This document shows positions 18,587 to 27,734 of a DNA stretch of 64,000 nucleotides, one piece after another (positions within the stretch are counted from its first letter, which is position 1; the number at the start of each line of letters is the position of its first letter). Made by a program: the position numbers and the translations under genes. Origin of the DNA: Pseudoalteromonas atlantica. GTDB lineage: Bacteria; Pseudomonadota; Gammaproteobacteria; Enterobacterales; Alteromonadaceae. The stretch lies in assembly GCA_007988745.1 (NCBI GenBank), contig BJUT01000006.1, positions 61,196 to 125,195 on the forward strand. The letters run 5' to 3'. The notes under the pieces are model-generated. The model saw only the letters and a program-made list of their open reading frames with translations, did not search any database and was not told the origin of the DNA.

Positions 18587-19858
18587 TTATTGCTTAGCGG
18601 GTTGAGCCGCTGTGTTGTCTTGGTTGTAAAGGGTTTCGTCAAGCTCGCCTTCGCTTTTACCAATTAATAAAGTAACCATTAAATCGCCTGTTACATTTAT
18701 GGTAGTGCGCGCCATATCTAAAATTCGGTCAATACCGGCAACTATTGCAATGCCTTCAAGTGGTAGGCCAACGGTGGTCAGTACTAGCGAAAGCATAATA
18801 AGGCCTGCACCGGGTACACCAGCGGTGCCTACAGAGGCTAAAGTAGCTGTAGCTATAATTGTTAAGTAATCTGTTGTGGTGAGGTCAATACCAAAGGCTT
18901 GGGCAATAAACAGTGCTAATACGCCTTGGTATAAAGCGGTGCCATCCATGTTAATAGTGGCGCCTACAGGCAGTACAAAGCTTGATACAGTACGCGATAC
19001 ACCTAAGTTTTGAGTGGCGCATTTAATGCTGGCAGGTAAAGTACCTGAGCTACTTGTGGTGGTAAAAGCAATAATTTGCGCTTCAATAATACCTTTATAA
19101 AAACGCTGTGGATTAAGCTTGCCTAGTAAGCCTACAAAGCCGCCACCCAACACTAAAACGTGAATAATGCAGCCTAGGTACACTAAGCCAATTACTTTTA
19201 TAAGTGGCAGTAAAACATCCAGTCCGTACTTGCCAGATACCCAAGCCATTAATGCAAATACACCGTATGGTGCCAGCTTCATTACAAGTTCAGTTAACTT
19301 GTACATTGCATCGGCTAGGCTTTCAAACATTTTGCTAGCGGGTTCGCCTTTTTCACCAATTAGGTTTAAAGCAATGCCTAAGCTCAACGCAAACACAATA
19401 ATTTGTAAAATATTACCTGAGGCTAATGAGCCCACTGGGTTTTTTGGTACTAAACCTACAATGGTGTCTACTAAGGTAGGGCTTGGTTTAGCATCAGCCA
19501 CTGTGGTTGCAACCATATTTAAGCCTGCGCCAGGTTCAAACAACAATCCAAGACCCAAACCAATCGAAATGGCTACTGCGGTGGTGGCTAAATAAAATAC
19601 GATTGACTTAACACCAATACGACCCATTTTAGTGGTGTCTTTCATTGAGGTAACACCAACAATTAATGAGCAAAATATAAGCGGTACAATTAACATTTTT
19701 ATGGCGCTAATAAATAGCTGGCCAATTGGTTTTATATATTCAGCATTATTGCCTAACAGCATGCCGGCAATAATACCCGCTATCATACCTATGAGTATTT
19801 TTAGCCAGAGCGCCATTTTTTTAGGCTCGTTGTTATTAATACTTGTTGTACTGGTCAT
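18587..19858 (-). CDS. Sodium/proton:dicarboxylate or glutamate symporter (DAACS family)
   Basis: Secondary transporter of the SDF family (GltP/DctA type), 423 aa with about eight transmembrane helices and two re-entrant loops. Diagnostic motifs: the serine-rich loop TTTSSSGTLPAS, NMDGTALYQG in helix 7, and DRILDMARTTINVTGD in helix 8 with the Asp/Arg residues that decide between acidic amino acids and dicarboxylates. Exact substrate cannot be fixed by eye. It heads an operon with the porin and is preceded by a 190-base leader with a sigma-54-like promoter. Confidence 0.93.
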   Translation of the reverse strand: MTSTTSINNNEPKKMALWLKILIGMIAGIIAGMLLGNNAEYIKPIGQLFISAIKMLIVPLIFCSLIVGVTSMKDTTKMGRIGVKSIVFYLATTAVAISIGLGLGLLFEPGAGLNMVATTVADAKPSPTLVDTIVGLVPKNPVGSLASGNILQIIVFALSLGIALNLIGEKGEPASKMFESLADAMYKLTELVMKLAPYGVFALMAWVSGKYGLDVLLPLIKVIGLVYLGCIIHVLVLGGGFVGLLGKLNPQRFYKGIIEAQIIAFTTTSSSGTLPASIKCATQNLGVSRTVSSFVLPVGATINMDGTALYQGVLALFIAQAFGIDLTTTDYLTIIATATLASVGTAGVPGAGLIMLSLVLTTVGLPLEGIAIVAGIDRILDMARTTINVTGDLMVTLLIGKSEGELDETLYNQDNTAAQPAKQ

Positions 19859-19909
19859 AGTGTTATTCCAATTATTTATAATATTTAGTGGGAGCTATTT
19901 AACTTTTGC

Positions 19910-20026
19910 TTAGGGCGTTAACGCGCATACTGCACCGGCACGTGCACAGGCCGCACAAGGGGCTTGCAATTTTATGGACAAGCTTTCGTTAGCCTTTTTA
20001 GATAGGGGTTGTTTGTACATGTGCAT
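19910..20026 (-). CDS. Possible 38-residue Cys-rich leader peptide upstream of the symporter
   Basis: From an ATG at 20026 the minus strand encodes 38 residues ending PCAACARAGAVCALTP, with three Cys in twelve residues, then a TAA 52 bases before the symporter ATG. AGAG lies seven bases upstream as a weak ribosome binding site. It begins about 23 bases after the start predicted from the sigma-54-like promoter, the usual place for a leader peptide. It is not a family I recognise and could be chance; base composition is richer in GC than the flanks. Confidence 0.35.
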   Translation of the reverse strand: MHMYKQPLSKKANESLSIKLQAPCAACARAGAVCALTP

Positions 20027-20058
20027 AATTAAGCTCTAAAGTTGTTAGATTATTGTTA

Positions 20059-20076
20059 TTGCATTAATAATGCCAA
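20059..20076 (-). promoter_or_regulatory. Sigma-54-like -24/-12 promoter of symporter-porin operon
   Basis: Minus strand TTGGCATTATTAATGCAA. The GG and GC dinucleotides have the fixed -24/-12 spacing (10 bases between them), against consensus TGGCAC-N5-TTGCA, with mismatches at the last base of the first block and the first of the second. A start near 20049 follows. A sigma-54 activator gene is in the same locus. Confidence 0.6.
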
Positions 20077-20211
20077 GCACGGTTTTGTTAATAACGTATT
20101 GAATGTTATTGGTTTTATTGTTTTTGGTTGGCGGTTTGTTAATATAACTTTTTGAATAATTATTAATAATGAAAGGCGGGTTAAAGGCGGCTTAAATGAT
20201 GGTTTATAAAT

Positions 20212-20234
20212 AACTCATTTAAAATCAATGAGTT
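20212..20234. promoter_or_regulatory. Palindrome, candidate enhancer site
   Basis: Perfect inverted repeat AACTCATT / AATGAGTT with seven bases between, about 140-160 bp upstream of the -24 box, a normal distance for a sigma-54 activator binding site. Confidence 0.45.
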
Positions 20235-20242
20235 GATGGGTG

Positions 20243-20276
20243 TATAACTTTTATTATTGATATAACAAAAGTTATA
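20243..20276. promoter_or_regulatory. Second palindrome, candidate enhancer site
   Basis: Perfect inverted repeat TATAACTTTT / AAAAGTTATA with 14 bases between, adjacent to the first palindrome. It may be a second activator site; its AT-richness makes chance more likely. Confidence 0.35.
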
Positions 20277-20379
20277 TTTAATACATTAATTAATCATATT
20301 TTTTGATTTTTTAGGGTTTAAAACATTATTAAGTTGTAAATTGGCTGTATGTGGTTTTATTTTTTCTTATACGTTTAAC

Positions 20380-21468
20380 TTAGATAATATTTTTACCCTG
20401 TTCAGGATCCCGTGATTTTTCGGCTTGATCACGAATTTCGTCGGTATCACTACTTACATCATCAACCGTTTCATTTTGCTGCTGCAGCTGCTTAGAGCTT
20501 TGCTGAGCAGTTAAAGGTTGCTCAGCTTTATTGGTGGGCTTTTGTGTATCACTCTCATCAGGTGCACTGAGTAAAATACGCTCGCGGGCATCATCTGGCA
20601 TACTGATGTTTTGCGCTGTAAATTCGGTTACTAGCTCACGCATTAACTGCGAGGCCACTTTTAACGGACTATGTTGCTCGCTGTTAACCCAAAAAAACAG
20701 ATTAAAGTTAATTGTTGAGCTGCCTAAATTATTGATCAGCACTTGTGCTGGTGGCTCAGTAATCACACCCGTTTGCTTGTTTGCAATTTCAAGGGCGAGT
20801 GTTTGGCAGTAACGAATATCGTTATCGTAACCTATGCCAATCACCACCTTGGCACGCATTTTTGGATTTGCAGTTAGGTTTTTAATGGTATTTTTATAAA
20901 CCGTGGCGTTAGGTATTTGTATATGGTTGCCATCGTAATCAACTAAGGTGGTTGCGCGAGCGGTGACCTTTTTAACCACACCTAAGCGGCCATCGACTTC
21001 TATTACATCGTCTATTTTAAATGGCCGTTGAACGCTCAACAGCAAACTAGCAATAAAGTTCTCTGCTATGTCTCTAAAGGCAAAGCCCAATATTAAGCCT
21101 ATTAATCCGGTACCGCTCATAATGGCAATAGCAAATTCGGTAAGTCCTGCTAAACGTAAAAATAAATACACGCCCAGCAATAAAATTAAAATGCTAATCC
21201 CACGTTTGGCCACTAAGTGCACAAGTTTACTGTCGGTCATATAAATGAGCGGTTTTACTAACAGCTTAGATAAAGGACTGGCGACAAAGTAGCTAATAGT
21301 TAAAAGTATAAAACCTAATAAAAGAGTGGGTAATATTTGCGCTGTTGCGTGAAGTAATTGCAAACTTTGGGCGTATAAATACTGCCAACTGAGCACGCTT
21401 TCTGGGGTGTTTAAGGCATTCACAGCCGTGGTGTTCACTGCAATTAGCATAGTTATAAGGCTGTTCAT
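20380..21468 (-). CDS. MscS-family small-conductance mechanosensitive channel
   Basis: Inner-membrane channel of 362 aa that opens on osmotic downshock. Three or four N-terminal helices end in the pore helix SGTGLIGLILGFAFRDIAEN (about residues 118-137). The beta domain follows: FKIDDVIEVDGRLGVVKKVT and NHIQIPNATVYKNTI. The C-terminal 70 residues are polar, Gln/Asp-rich and probably disordered, longer than in E. coli MscS. AAGG lies nine bases before the ATG. Confidence 0.93.
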   Translation of the reverse strand: MNSLITMLIAVNTTAVNALNTPESVLSWQYLYAQSLQLLHATAQILPTLLLGFILLTISYFVASPLSKLLVKPLIYMTDSKLVHLVAKRGISILILLLGVYLFLRLAGLTEFAIAIMSGTGLIGLILGFAFRDIAENFIASLLLSVQRPFKIDDVIEVDGRLGVVKKVTARATTLVDYDGNHIQIPNATVYKNTIKNLTANPKMRAKVVIGIGYDNDIRYCQTLALEIANKQTGVITEPPAQVLINNLGSSTINFNLFFWVNSEQHSPLKVASQLMRELVTEFTAQNISMPDDARERILLSAPDESDTQKPTNKAEQPLTAQQSSKQLQQQNETVDDVSSDTDEIRDQAEKSRDPEQGKNII

Positions 21469-21581
21469 GGCGTATTACCTTGGTATTTTAAATAACCTAG
21501 CAAGCAGCAAGTTTAATACCAATGCCATAAGCACAGCTTGGCAAACTTTTTGCTCGATAATAGGCTAAAAAGGAGCAAACA

Positions 21582-22544
21582 ATGAGCAAACCTAAACGGG
21601 GACAACATGCCGAGCAGCCAGTGCACATTCCGGTTATTGGTTGGTGGGACATAGCCAAACGTATTTTTAAGCAAATGAGCCAAGATAACTTATCGCTGGT
21701 TGCAGCGGGCGTTGCGTTTTATGCCTTACTTGCTATTTTTCCTGCTATTGCTGCAATGGTTTCTGTGTATGCGTACTTTTCATCGCCCACCGATATTAGT
21801 GAACACTTAAGTAAAATAGTTACCTTATTACCGCAAAGCACGAGCGATTTAATTTTATCTCAGGTCTCGAGCTTGGCTCAAACCTCTAACGCCAGTTTAA
21901 GCTTAAGTGCAATTGGTACACTTATTCTTACTATTTGGAGTAGCTCTAAAGGCAGCCAAGCGCTCATTACTGCCTGTAACATTAGTTATCATGAATACGA
22001 AAAACGCTCATTTTTTCATGCTCAGTTAGTACGTTTTTTATTTTCGGTAGGGGCTATTTTAGTGGCTATTTTTGCTTTGCTAATTATAGGTATTTTACCC
22101 ATAGTTCTTAATTTAGTGGGCTTAAAAGAAAGTATAGACTTACTAATAAAGTTAATATCGTGGCCATTACTCGCCTTTATGTTTAATTTTGCATTGGTGC
22201 TTTTGTATCGCTATGCACCACACCGAAAACCCGCTAAATGGCGCTGGATCACACTTGGCTCGTGTATTGCGACTGTATTATGGATTTTAGCCTCAATTGG
22301 TTTTTCGTTTTATGTGTCTCACTTTGCAAGCTACAACGAAACGTATGGTTCGTTAGGCGGGGTAGTGATTATGCTAATGTGGCTCTATATAAGTGCCTAT
22401 ATTATTACACTTGGGGCGGTAATAAATGCGGCAACCGAACAACAAACAGCGATAGATAGTACCAAAGGCCCCGCTAAAGAACGCGGTAAACGCGGAGCCT
22501 ATGTTGCTGATCACCTTGATGTAGATGAGCCGACAAACTCTTAG
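21582..22544 (+). CDS. YihY/BrkB family inner-membrane protein
   Basis: 320 aa with six hydrophobic segments and the family hallmark AAGVAFYALLAIFPAIAAMVSVY near residue 45 and YGSLGGVVIMLMWLYISAY near residue 255. The family was once called ribonuclease BN in error; its function is not settled, and virulence-factor and transporter roles are only suggested. A strong AGGAG precedes the ATG. It ends tail-to-tail with the LysR gene, overlapping by four bases. Confidence 0.9.
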   Translation: MSKPKRGQHAEQPVHIPVIGWWDIAKRIFKQMSQDNLSLVAAGVAFYALLAIFPAIAAMVSVYAYFSSPTDISEHLSKIVTLLPQSTSDLILSQVSSLAQTSNASLSLSAIGTLILTIWSSSKGSQALITACNISYHEYEKRSFFHAQLVRFLFSVGAILVAIFALLIIGILPIVLNLVGLKESIDLLIKLISWPLLAFMFNFALVLLYRYAPHRKPAKWRWITLGSCIATVLWILASIGFSFYVSHFASYNETYGSLGGVVIMLMWLYISAYIITLGAVINAATEQQTAIDSTKGPAKERGKRGAYVADHLDVDEPTNS

Positions 22545-23431
22545 CCCGGCTCGTTATTGCACAAGCTTATGAGATGCTGAGTAAATGCTTGGCCAACGGG
22601 GCCTAAACGGTCATTGTCGGTGCACATTAAATAAAGTTTTAAGGAGCGGGTTGTACCTTGCTCTAAATTAAGGGGCTTAAGTGTGTTGTTTTTAAGATAA
22701 GGTTTAATTTGTGCACTAGGCAGCCATGCATAACCAAAGTTTTGGCTAACCATATCAATAGAGTTGCGTAAGTGACTTACTGTCCAGCGCATATCAGCCC
22801 CAAGCCAGCCGTCGTCGTGGCTGGTGTGGGTGGCCGAATCGCGAACAACTATTTGCCTGTGTAATTTAAGCTCTCTGTAGGTCAGTGGTTCAGTGCGCTG
22901 GTGCAGGGGGTGATCAGGGTGCGCAACGGCAATAAATTCTATATCGCACAAGCTATGGCAATTAATGCCATAAAGCGCAATAGAGGTAATTGCTAAGTCG
23001 ACCACTGCATTGGTAAGTAATTCGTTTGCGCCGTTAAGTACGCTTTCTATCAGTTCTATTTTTACCAGTGGGTATTGCTCATTAATATGGCTTAGCGCTT
23101 GGTACAATAAATGCTGCGGAAACACTTCATCTACTGCTATTTTTAATGTGCTTTCAATACCTTCGCTTAATGTATTAGCAACCGATTCTATTTTGCTGGC
23201 TTCATCTATTAAAAATTCAGCGCGGCGCAATATAAGCTTACCGTTTTCGGTTAAATACGCTTTACGGCCTTTTACTTCAAGCAATTTTACTTGCAGTGCC
23301 GACTCTAACTTTTGCACTGCATGGTGCACGGTTGATTGGCTTTTAAATACCGCGCTGCTAGCACCGGCAAACCCACCATGCTCTACAACAGCTTTAAACA
23401 TTCTCCATTGCTCGAGTGTTGCCTTTGCCAT
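22541..23431 (-). CDS. LysR-family transcriptional regulator
   Basis: 296 aa with the N-terminal winged helix-turn-helix (residues about 5-65; GGFAGASSAVFKSQSTVHHAVQKLE) and a LysR substrate-binding domain from about 90 to 290. There is no divergently transcribed neighbour that would name a target: upstream is the 3' end of the GGDEF-EAL gene, downstream the convergent yihY. Effector and regulon are unknown. Confidence 0.92.
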   Translation of the reverse strand: MAKATLEQWRMFKAVVEHGGFAGASSAVFKSQSTVHHAVQKLESALQVKLLEVKGRKAYLTENGKLILRRAEFLIDEASKIESVANTLSEGIESTLKIAVDEVFPQHLLYQALSHINEQYPLVKIELIESVLNGANELLTNAVVDLAITSIALYGINCHSLCDIEFIAVAHPDHPLHQRTEPLTYRELKLHRQIVVRDSATHTSHDDGWLGADMRWTVSHLRNSIDMVSQNFGYAWLPSAQIKPYLKNNTLKPLNLEQGTTRSLKLYLMCTDNDRLGPVGQAFTQHLISLCNNEPG

Positions 23432-23504
23432 TTTAAACCTTGTTACTACTTACTATTGATTAAACTACCTGACCGTGTAGACACTCTATTTATTGCGTAA
23501 CTAC

Positions 23505-26500
23505 TTATTTATTATTGGCAATAACCATTTTTTTGCTGCTCAGCAGCGTCATAAACTCTTTTTTAGGCACTGGCTTTGAAAACAAATAACCTTGCCCGTA
23601 GTCGCATCCTGCTTTTAGTAGTAGCTGCATTTGTTGCTGCGTTTCAATTCCTTCGGCAATAACTTTTAGGCCAAGCTGGTGGGCCATTACAATAATGGCT
23701 TCACATAAAGCAAGCTCCTGGCTCCCTGCTTTAATATTATCAATAAAGCGTTTATCTATTTTTAGGTAATCGGTATCCATTTCTTGCAAGTACGCGAGCG
23801 ATGAATAACCGGTGCCAAAGTCATCTAGCGCTAATTGCACACCTGACTGGACTAATTTTTTTAAGCGACTTTGAGTTAGTGGCTCTGGGTTAACCATAAG
23901 GCCTTCTGTGATCTCGGCCACAATAGAGGAGGCGGGTAGTTTGGCTGCTTTTAAAATCTCACACCAATCGTCAATTCCGCTATCGATTGTTGATAACTGC
24001 ACAGGAGAGACATTTATACTAATTTGAAATTGCTCACCCATGGTGGTGTTTATTTCTTTTAGGGTGTGTATTGCTTGCGTAAATACAAATTGGCCCAGCG
24101 CATTTATTTGCCTAGTTTCCTCAGCAAGCGGTATAAACGTCGCCGGCGAGACTAAACCCTTTTTAGGGTGGTGCCAGCGAATGAGCCCTTCGGCTTTATG
24201 AATGTGCAAATCGTTTAATGCCACAATAGGCTGATAAAATAGCTCAAATTGTTCAAGCTCTATGGCGGTGCGTAAATCTTTTAATAGCTGCATACGCGCT
24301 TGCGCATGAATACGCATATCTTTTGAAAAAAATTCAAACCCATTACGGCCGTTATTTTTAGCTTTATACATGGCTTGGTCGGCAGCTTTTAATAGCAGCT
24401 CTGTACTTTGGCCATCGCTAGGTGCGCATGCAATGCCCATACTAGCGCTAATAAATAGCTCCTCGTCTTCAAGCTGTATACTTGATGAAAGGCTTTGCAA
24501 TATATTGCTGGCAATTTGGTTTATATGGCGACTGCTTTTAACGTGGTCGTATACAATCACAAATTCATCACCGCCAATACGCGCGACAAAACTGGCGTTT
24601 ATTGCAGCTTGAATTATCCGTTGAGAAACTAACTTAAGTAGATTATCACCATAATGATGGCCTAACGTGTCGTTAATATCTTTAAAGTGATCAATATCGA
24701 GCAGCATCACAACAAGTTCGCATTTGTCGCCTGTTACTTCATCAAAGCGCTTATTTAAACGCTCTTTAAGCTCTAGCCTATTTGGTAAATCAGTTAAGTG
24801 GTCGAAGTGAGTTTTTCGCCATATGGTTTCATCGGCTTGTTTTTTTTCTGTTAGGTCGGTAAAAATGGCCACCCGGCGAGTAGGCATGTTTTTATCATCG
24901 TAAACGGTATCTATGATCAGAAATTCGGTATAGGTGTCGCCATTTTTTTTACGATTAATTATCTCACCCTGCCAACGGCCAGTTTCTCTGAGCTCTGCCC
25001 ACATTTTTTCATAAAATGCTTTTGAGTGTTTGCCAGATGCTAAAATCCGACTGGTTTTACCTATCGCTTCTTCTTTGCTGTATTGGGTTGTTTCGCAAAA
25101 CGCAGGGTTTACGTCATAAATAATGCCGTCGGGGTCTGTAATCATCATCCCTTCACTACTATTACTGTAAACAAGCGACGCTAAATGTAGCGCTTTTTCG
25201 TTGACCTTTTTTTGGCTTATATCTCTAAGAACAATAATGTATTCATTATTAGTGAGTGCATTGATTCTTGCCTCAAAAAAGTGCTCTTTAGATTTTTTAA
25301 ACAATGTAAACTCAATGGTTTGTGAGCCATCTAAAGTACCTAAATGAGAAAGCAGTAACTCTGCGTTGGCCTCAGAGAGTACATCAACTAATTTTAAAGC
25401 TTTGCCTGTCTCAACATTTAGCACAGGGCTAATATAGCCGCCAATATAAAGGATTTTGCCTTGGGCATTTATACGTATGTAGGTATCGGGTAAAGCATTT
25501 AATAAGCTCATTAACTCGTTGTGCTTATTTTTTAATTTAGCCTCTGCAGATAGCCGGGTTTGTGCCATAACAGCAAAACGGTCATAAAGCGCGCGCAGTT
25601 CTGGGCTATTGGGCTTCTTAATATGTTTGGGCATAGTGCCATTTGCCAGTTCATCTGTGGCTTTGGTTAAATTAGCGATAGGCTTAAATATACTTTGTTT
25701 AATTAAGCGCCTAGCGAGCAGCACCAACAGGACAATAGCCGATAAAAACGCAAAAATGGTTTTAGCAAAGCTTTCATTCACTTTATTAATAAAGTCTTCA
25801 ACCGAAACGGCTATATAAATATCTAAATTATTATCATGGCCGTCTTTGTATATTACTGAGCGGTGAAAAACCTGATTTTCGCCTTCTGCATTTTTAAACA
25901 CGGTTAACGAGCTTTTATCGTGAAGTAAATCTATGTCGGTAATTTTTTGGCCTAAATTACGTGGTTGATTAGGGTAGTTGGCCAGTATTAAGCCATTAGA
26001 GTCGGCAATAACGGCCTTGGCATTGTTAGGTAATTTTGCTTCGCTTAAGGCGATATTCCACCAATTCAATGCAATAACGGTAACTAGTGTGCCTTTTAAT
26101 TGGTTATTACTATCTATAATTGGGTAGGCAAAATTGACACTTTGCGCTTGAATACTTCGGTCGTATTGAAAATACCCCACCGAAAAACTTTTATTACTAA
26201 TGGCATTTTGAAAATAAGTACGATCGCTAATATTAATATTTTTACTACGACCATTTGTCACGCACTGTAGGTCGCCATTTTTATCAACAATACCTATATT
26301 TGCAATATTCTTATAAAGGGCTTTTATTTCGTAAAAGTAATTAGGGCAGATTGTGGGGAGTGTTTCATTTTTTGCTGTTTTATCGGCTAAATAAATAGTA
26401 ATACGTTTAACATCATCAACCATTGTTTTTTGATGTTGTGTCAATTGCTTAGCTATATTTACTATTCTTTCTTCACTTTTTTCAATGGCAGCATCACGCT

Positions 26501-26594
26501 CATACCATAGCGTAAATACCGTCACAGCGGCGCCGGGAATGCTAAGTAGGATGAGTAACCTGTAAAGCTGGCTTTTAAGCGATGAAGTAAAAAT
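23505..26594 (-). CDS. Cache-PAS-GGDEF-EAL membrane c-di-GMP enzyme, apparent ATT start
   Basis: Multidomain c-di-GMP protein. The frame has no ATG, GTG or TTG that includes its first membrane helix; a GTG at 26525 (1006 aa) cuts that helix in half. An ATT at 26594 with AAGGA six bases upstream gives 1029 aa and a full helix (LYRLLILLSIPGAAVTVFTLW). Order: helix, double-Cache sensor (about 50-275), helix, HAMP-like region, two PAS domains (about 345-460 and 465-590), GGDEF (ARIGGDEFV intact, no RxxD I-site seen) and EAL (motif reads EGL; EITEGLM, LDDFGTGYSSL and KVIAEGIET retained). It may make or degrade c-di-GMP; EAL residues favour phosphodiesterase activity. Confidence 0.88.
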   Translation of the reverse strand: MFTSSLKSQLYRLLILLSIPGAAVTVFTLWYERDAAIEKSEERIVNIAKQLTQHQKTMVDDVKRITIYLADKTAKNETLPTICPNYFYEIKALYKNIANIGIVDKNGDLQCVTNGRSKNINISDRTYFQNAISNKSFSVGYFQYDRSIQAQSVNFAYPIIDSNNQLKGTLVTVIALNWWNIALSEAKLPNNAKAVIADSNGLILANYPNQPRNLGQKITDIDLLHDKSSLTVFKNAEGENQVFHRSVIYKDGHDNNLDIYIAVSVEDFINKVNESFAKTIFAFLSAIVLLVLLARRLIKQSIFKPIANLTKATDELANGTMPKHIKKPNSPELRALYDRFAVMAQTRLSAEAKLKNKHNELMSLLNALPDTYIRINAQGKILYIGGYISPVLNVETGKALKLVDVLSEANAELLLSHLGTLDGSQTIEFTLFKKSKEHFFEARINALTNNEYIIVLRDISQKKVNEKALHLASLVYSNSSEGMMITDPDGIIYDVNPAFCETTQYSKEEAIGKTSRILASGKHSKAFYEKMWAELRETGRWQGEIINRKKNGDTYTEFLIIDTVYDDKNMPTRRVAIFTDLTEKKQADETIWRKTHFDHLTDLPNRLELKERLNKRFDEVTGDKCELVVMLLDIDHFKDINDTLGHHYGDNLLKLVSQRIIQAAINASFVARIGGDEFVIVYDHVKSSRHINQIASNILQSLSSSIQLEDEELFISASMGIACAPSDGQSTELLLKAADQAMYKAKNNGRNGFEFFSKDMRIHAQARMQLLKDLRTAIELEQFELFYQPIVALNDLHIHKAEGLIRWHHPKKGLVSPATFIPLAEETRQINALGQFVFTQAIHTLKEINTTMGEQFQISINVSPVQLSTIDSGIDDWCEILKAAKLPASSIVAEITEGLMVNPEPLTQSRLKKLVQSGVQLALDDFGTGYSSLAYLQEMDTDYLKIDKRFIDNIKAGSQELALCEAIIVMAHQLGLKVIAEGIETQQQMQLLLKAGCDYGQGYLFSKPVPKKEFMTLLSSKKMVIANNK

Positions 26595-26870
26595 AAGATT
26601 TCCTTAAGCTCTGCGTCCCTAAAAAGTGATTGTAGACATAAAAGCCAAAAATAACCATACAAAATATAGGGTTGTACTAAAAAGTTATTAGAAATCAGCT
26701 TAAGTCTGTGTTTTTAATCATGGAGCTTATTATACCAAATAAACGAATTATCAAAATAAACACTCAATTTTCTAAAAAATAGAACGTTTTGCTCGATTTA
26801 AAGACATAGTCGTATTGTTTTATGAATGCTTTAATAAGCTCATTAATTAATCTACTACAGTATTTTAAAT

Positions 26871-27713
26871 ATGAACATAGCAAAAGTGTTAACTGCTTAC
26901 GCCACCCAAGATGGTGATGGTGTAAACATAAGGCGATTACCTGGTTTTGATGGCAAATACCTCGACCCTTTTTTAATGATTGATGAGCTAAAGTCTAACA
27001 ATGAAAGTGACTATATTGGTGGCTTTCCACCGCACCCTCATCGCGGCATTGAAACCTTTACGTACATTATTAAAGGTGGCTTTGAACACCAAGATCAAAT
27101 GGGCAACAAAAAAGCGATCCGATCTGGCGATGTACAATGGATGAGTACAGGTAGAGGCGTAATGCACAGTGAAATGCCACTAACAGATGCAAAAGAGGGG
27201 CTGCATGGCTTTCAAATTTGGATCAATATGCCCAGTGGCGAAAAAATGCGTGCGCCACGTTATCAAGATACTACACAAAATCCAGCGCCTGAAGTCACTA
27301 ACCAGCACGGCGTGAGCTTTAGCGCACTTGCGGGTAATTGGCAGTTTGAAGATTGTACGTTAACGTCGAGTTTGCAAAGCTTAGCGGCCAATGCTGCACT
27401 GGCCAATGTTACTCTCCCCGTTAATACACGCATGCAGTTAGCAGGGCTTAAACAACGTAAAGTGATGATTTATGTTCATACAGGTGAGCTTATTACAGGT
27501 GACGAGCAAACATTTAATGCTGGCAAGTTGCTTATATTAAGTGAAAACAGTGACATTGATATATCTTCACAAAAGGGGGCGGGGATGCTTATTTTAGCGG
27601 GTGACCCACTTGAGCAACCTATTGCACATATGGGCCCATTTGTAATGACCACGCAAGAGGAAATTAAACAAGCGGTGCGTGATTATCAAAACGGTGAATT
27701 TGGCAACATTTAA
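26871..27713 (+). CDS. Pirin family protein
   Basis: 280 aa bicupin of the pirin family. The metal-binding cluster is present in FPPHPHRGIETFTYI (about residues 52-66) and GVMHSE. Studied pirins are iron proteins, some with quercetinase activity or redox signalling roles; the substrate here is unknown. The ATG lacks a clear ribosome binding site. It is followed after 21 bases by the glutathionyl-hydroquinone reductase gene on the same strand, so the two may share a transcript linked to aromatic or redox stress. Confidence 0.92.
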   Translation: MNIAKVLTAYATQDGDGVNIRRLPGFDGKYLDPFLMIDELKSNNESDYIGGFPPHPHRGIETFTYIIKGGFEHQDQMGNKKAIRSGDVQWMSTGRGVMHSEMPLTDAKEGLHGFQIWINMPSGEKMRAPRYQDTTQNPAPEVTNQHGVSFSALAGNWQFEDCTLTSSLQSLAANAALANVTLPVNTRMQLAGLKQRKVMIYVHTGELITGDEQTFNAGKLLILSENSDIDISSQKGAGMLILAGDPLEQPIAHMGPFVMTTQEEIKQAVRDYQNGEFGNI

Positions 27714-27734
27714 TAGTTAAATGAGGAGGTTATT

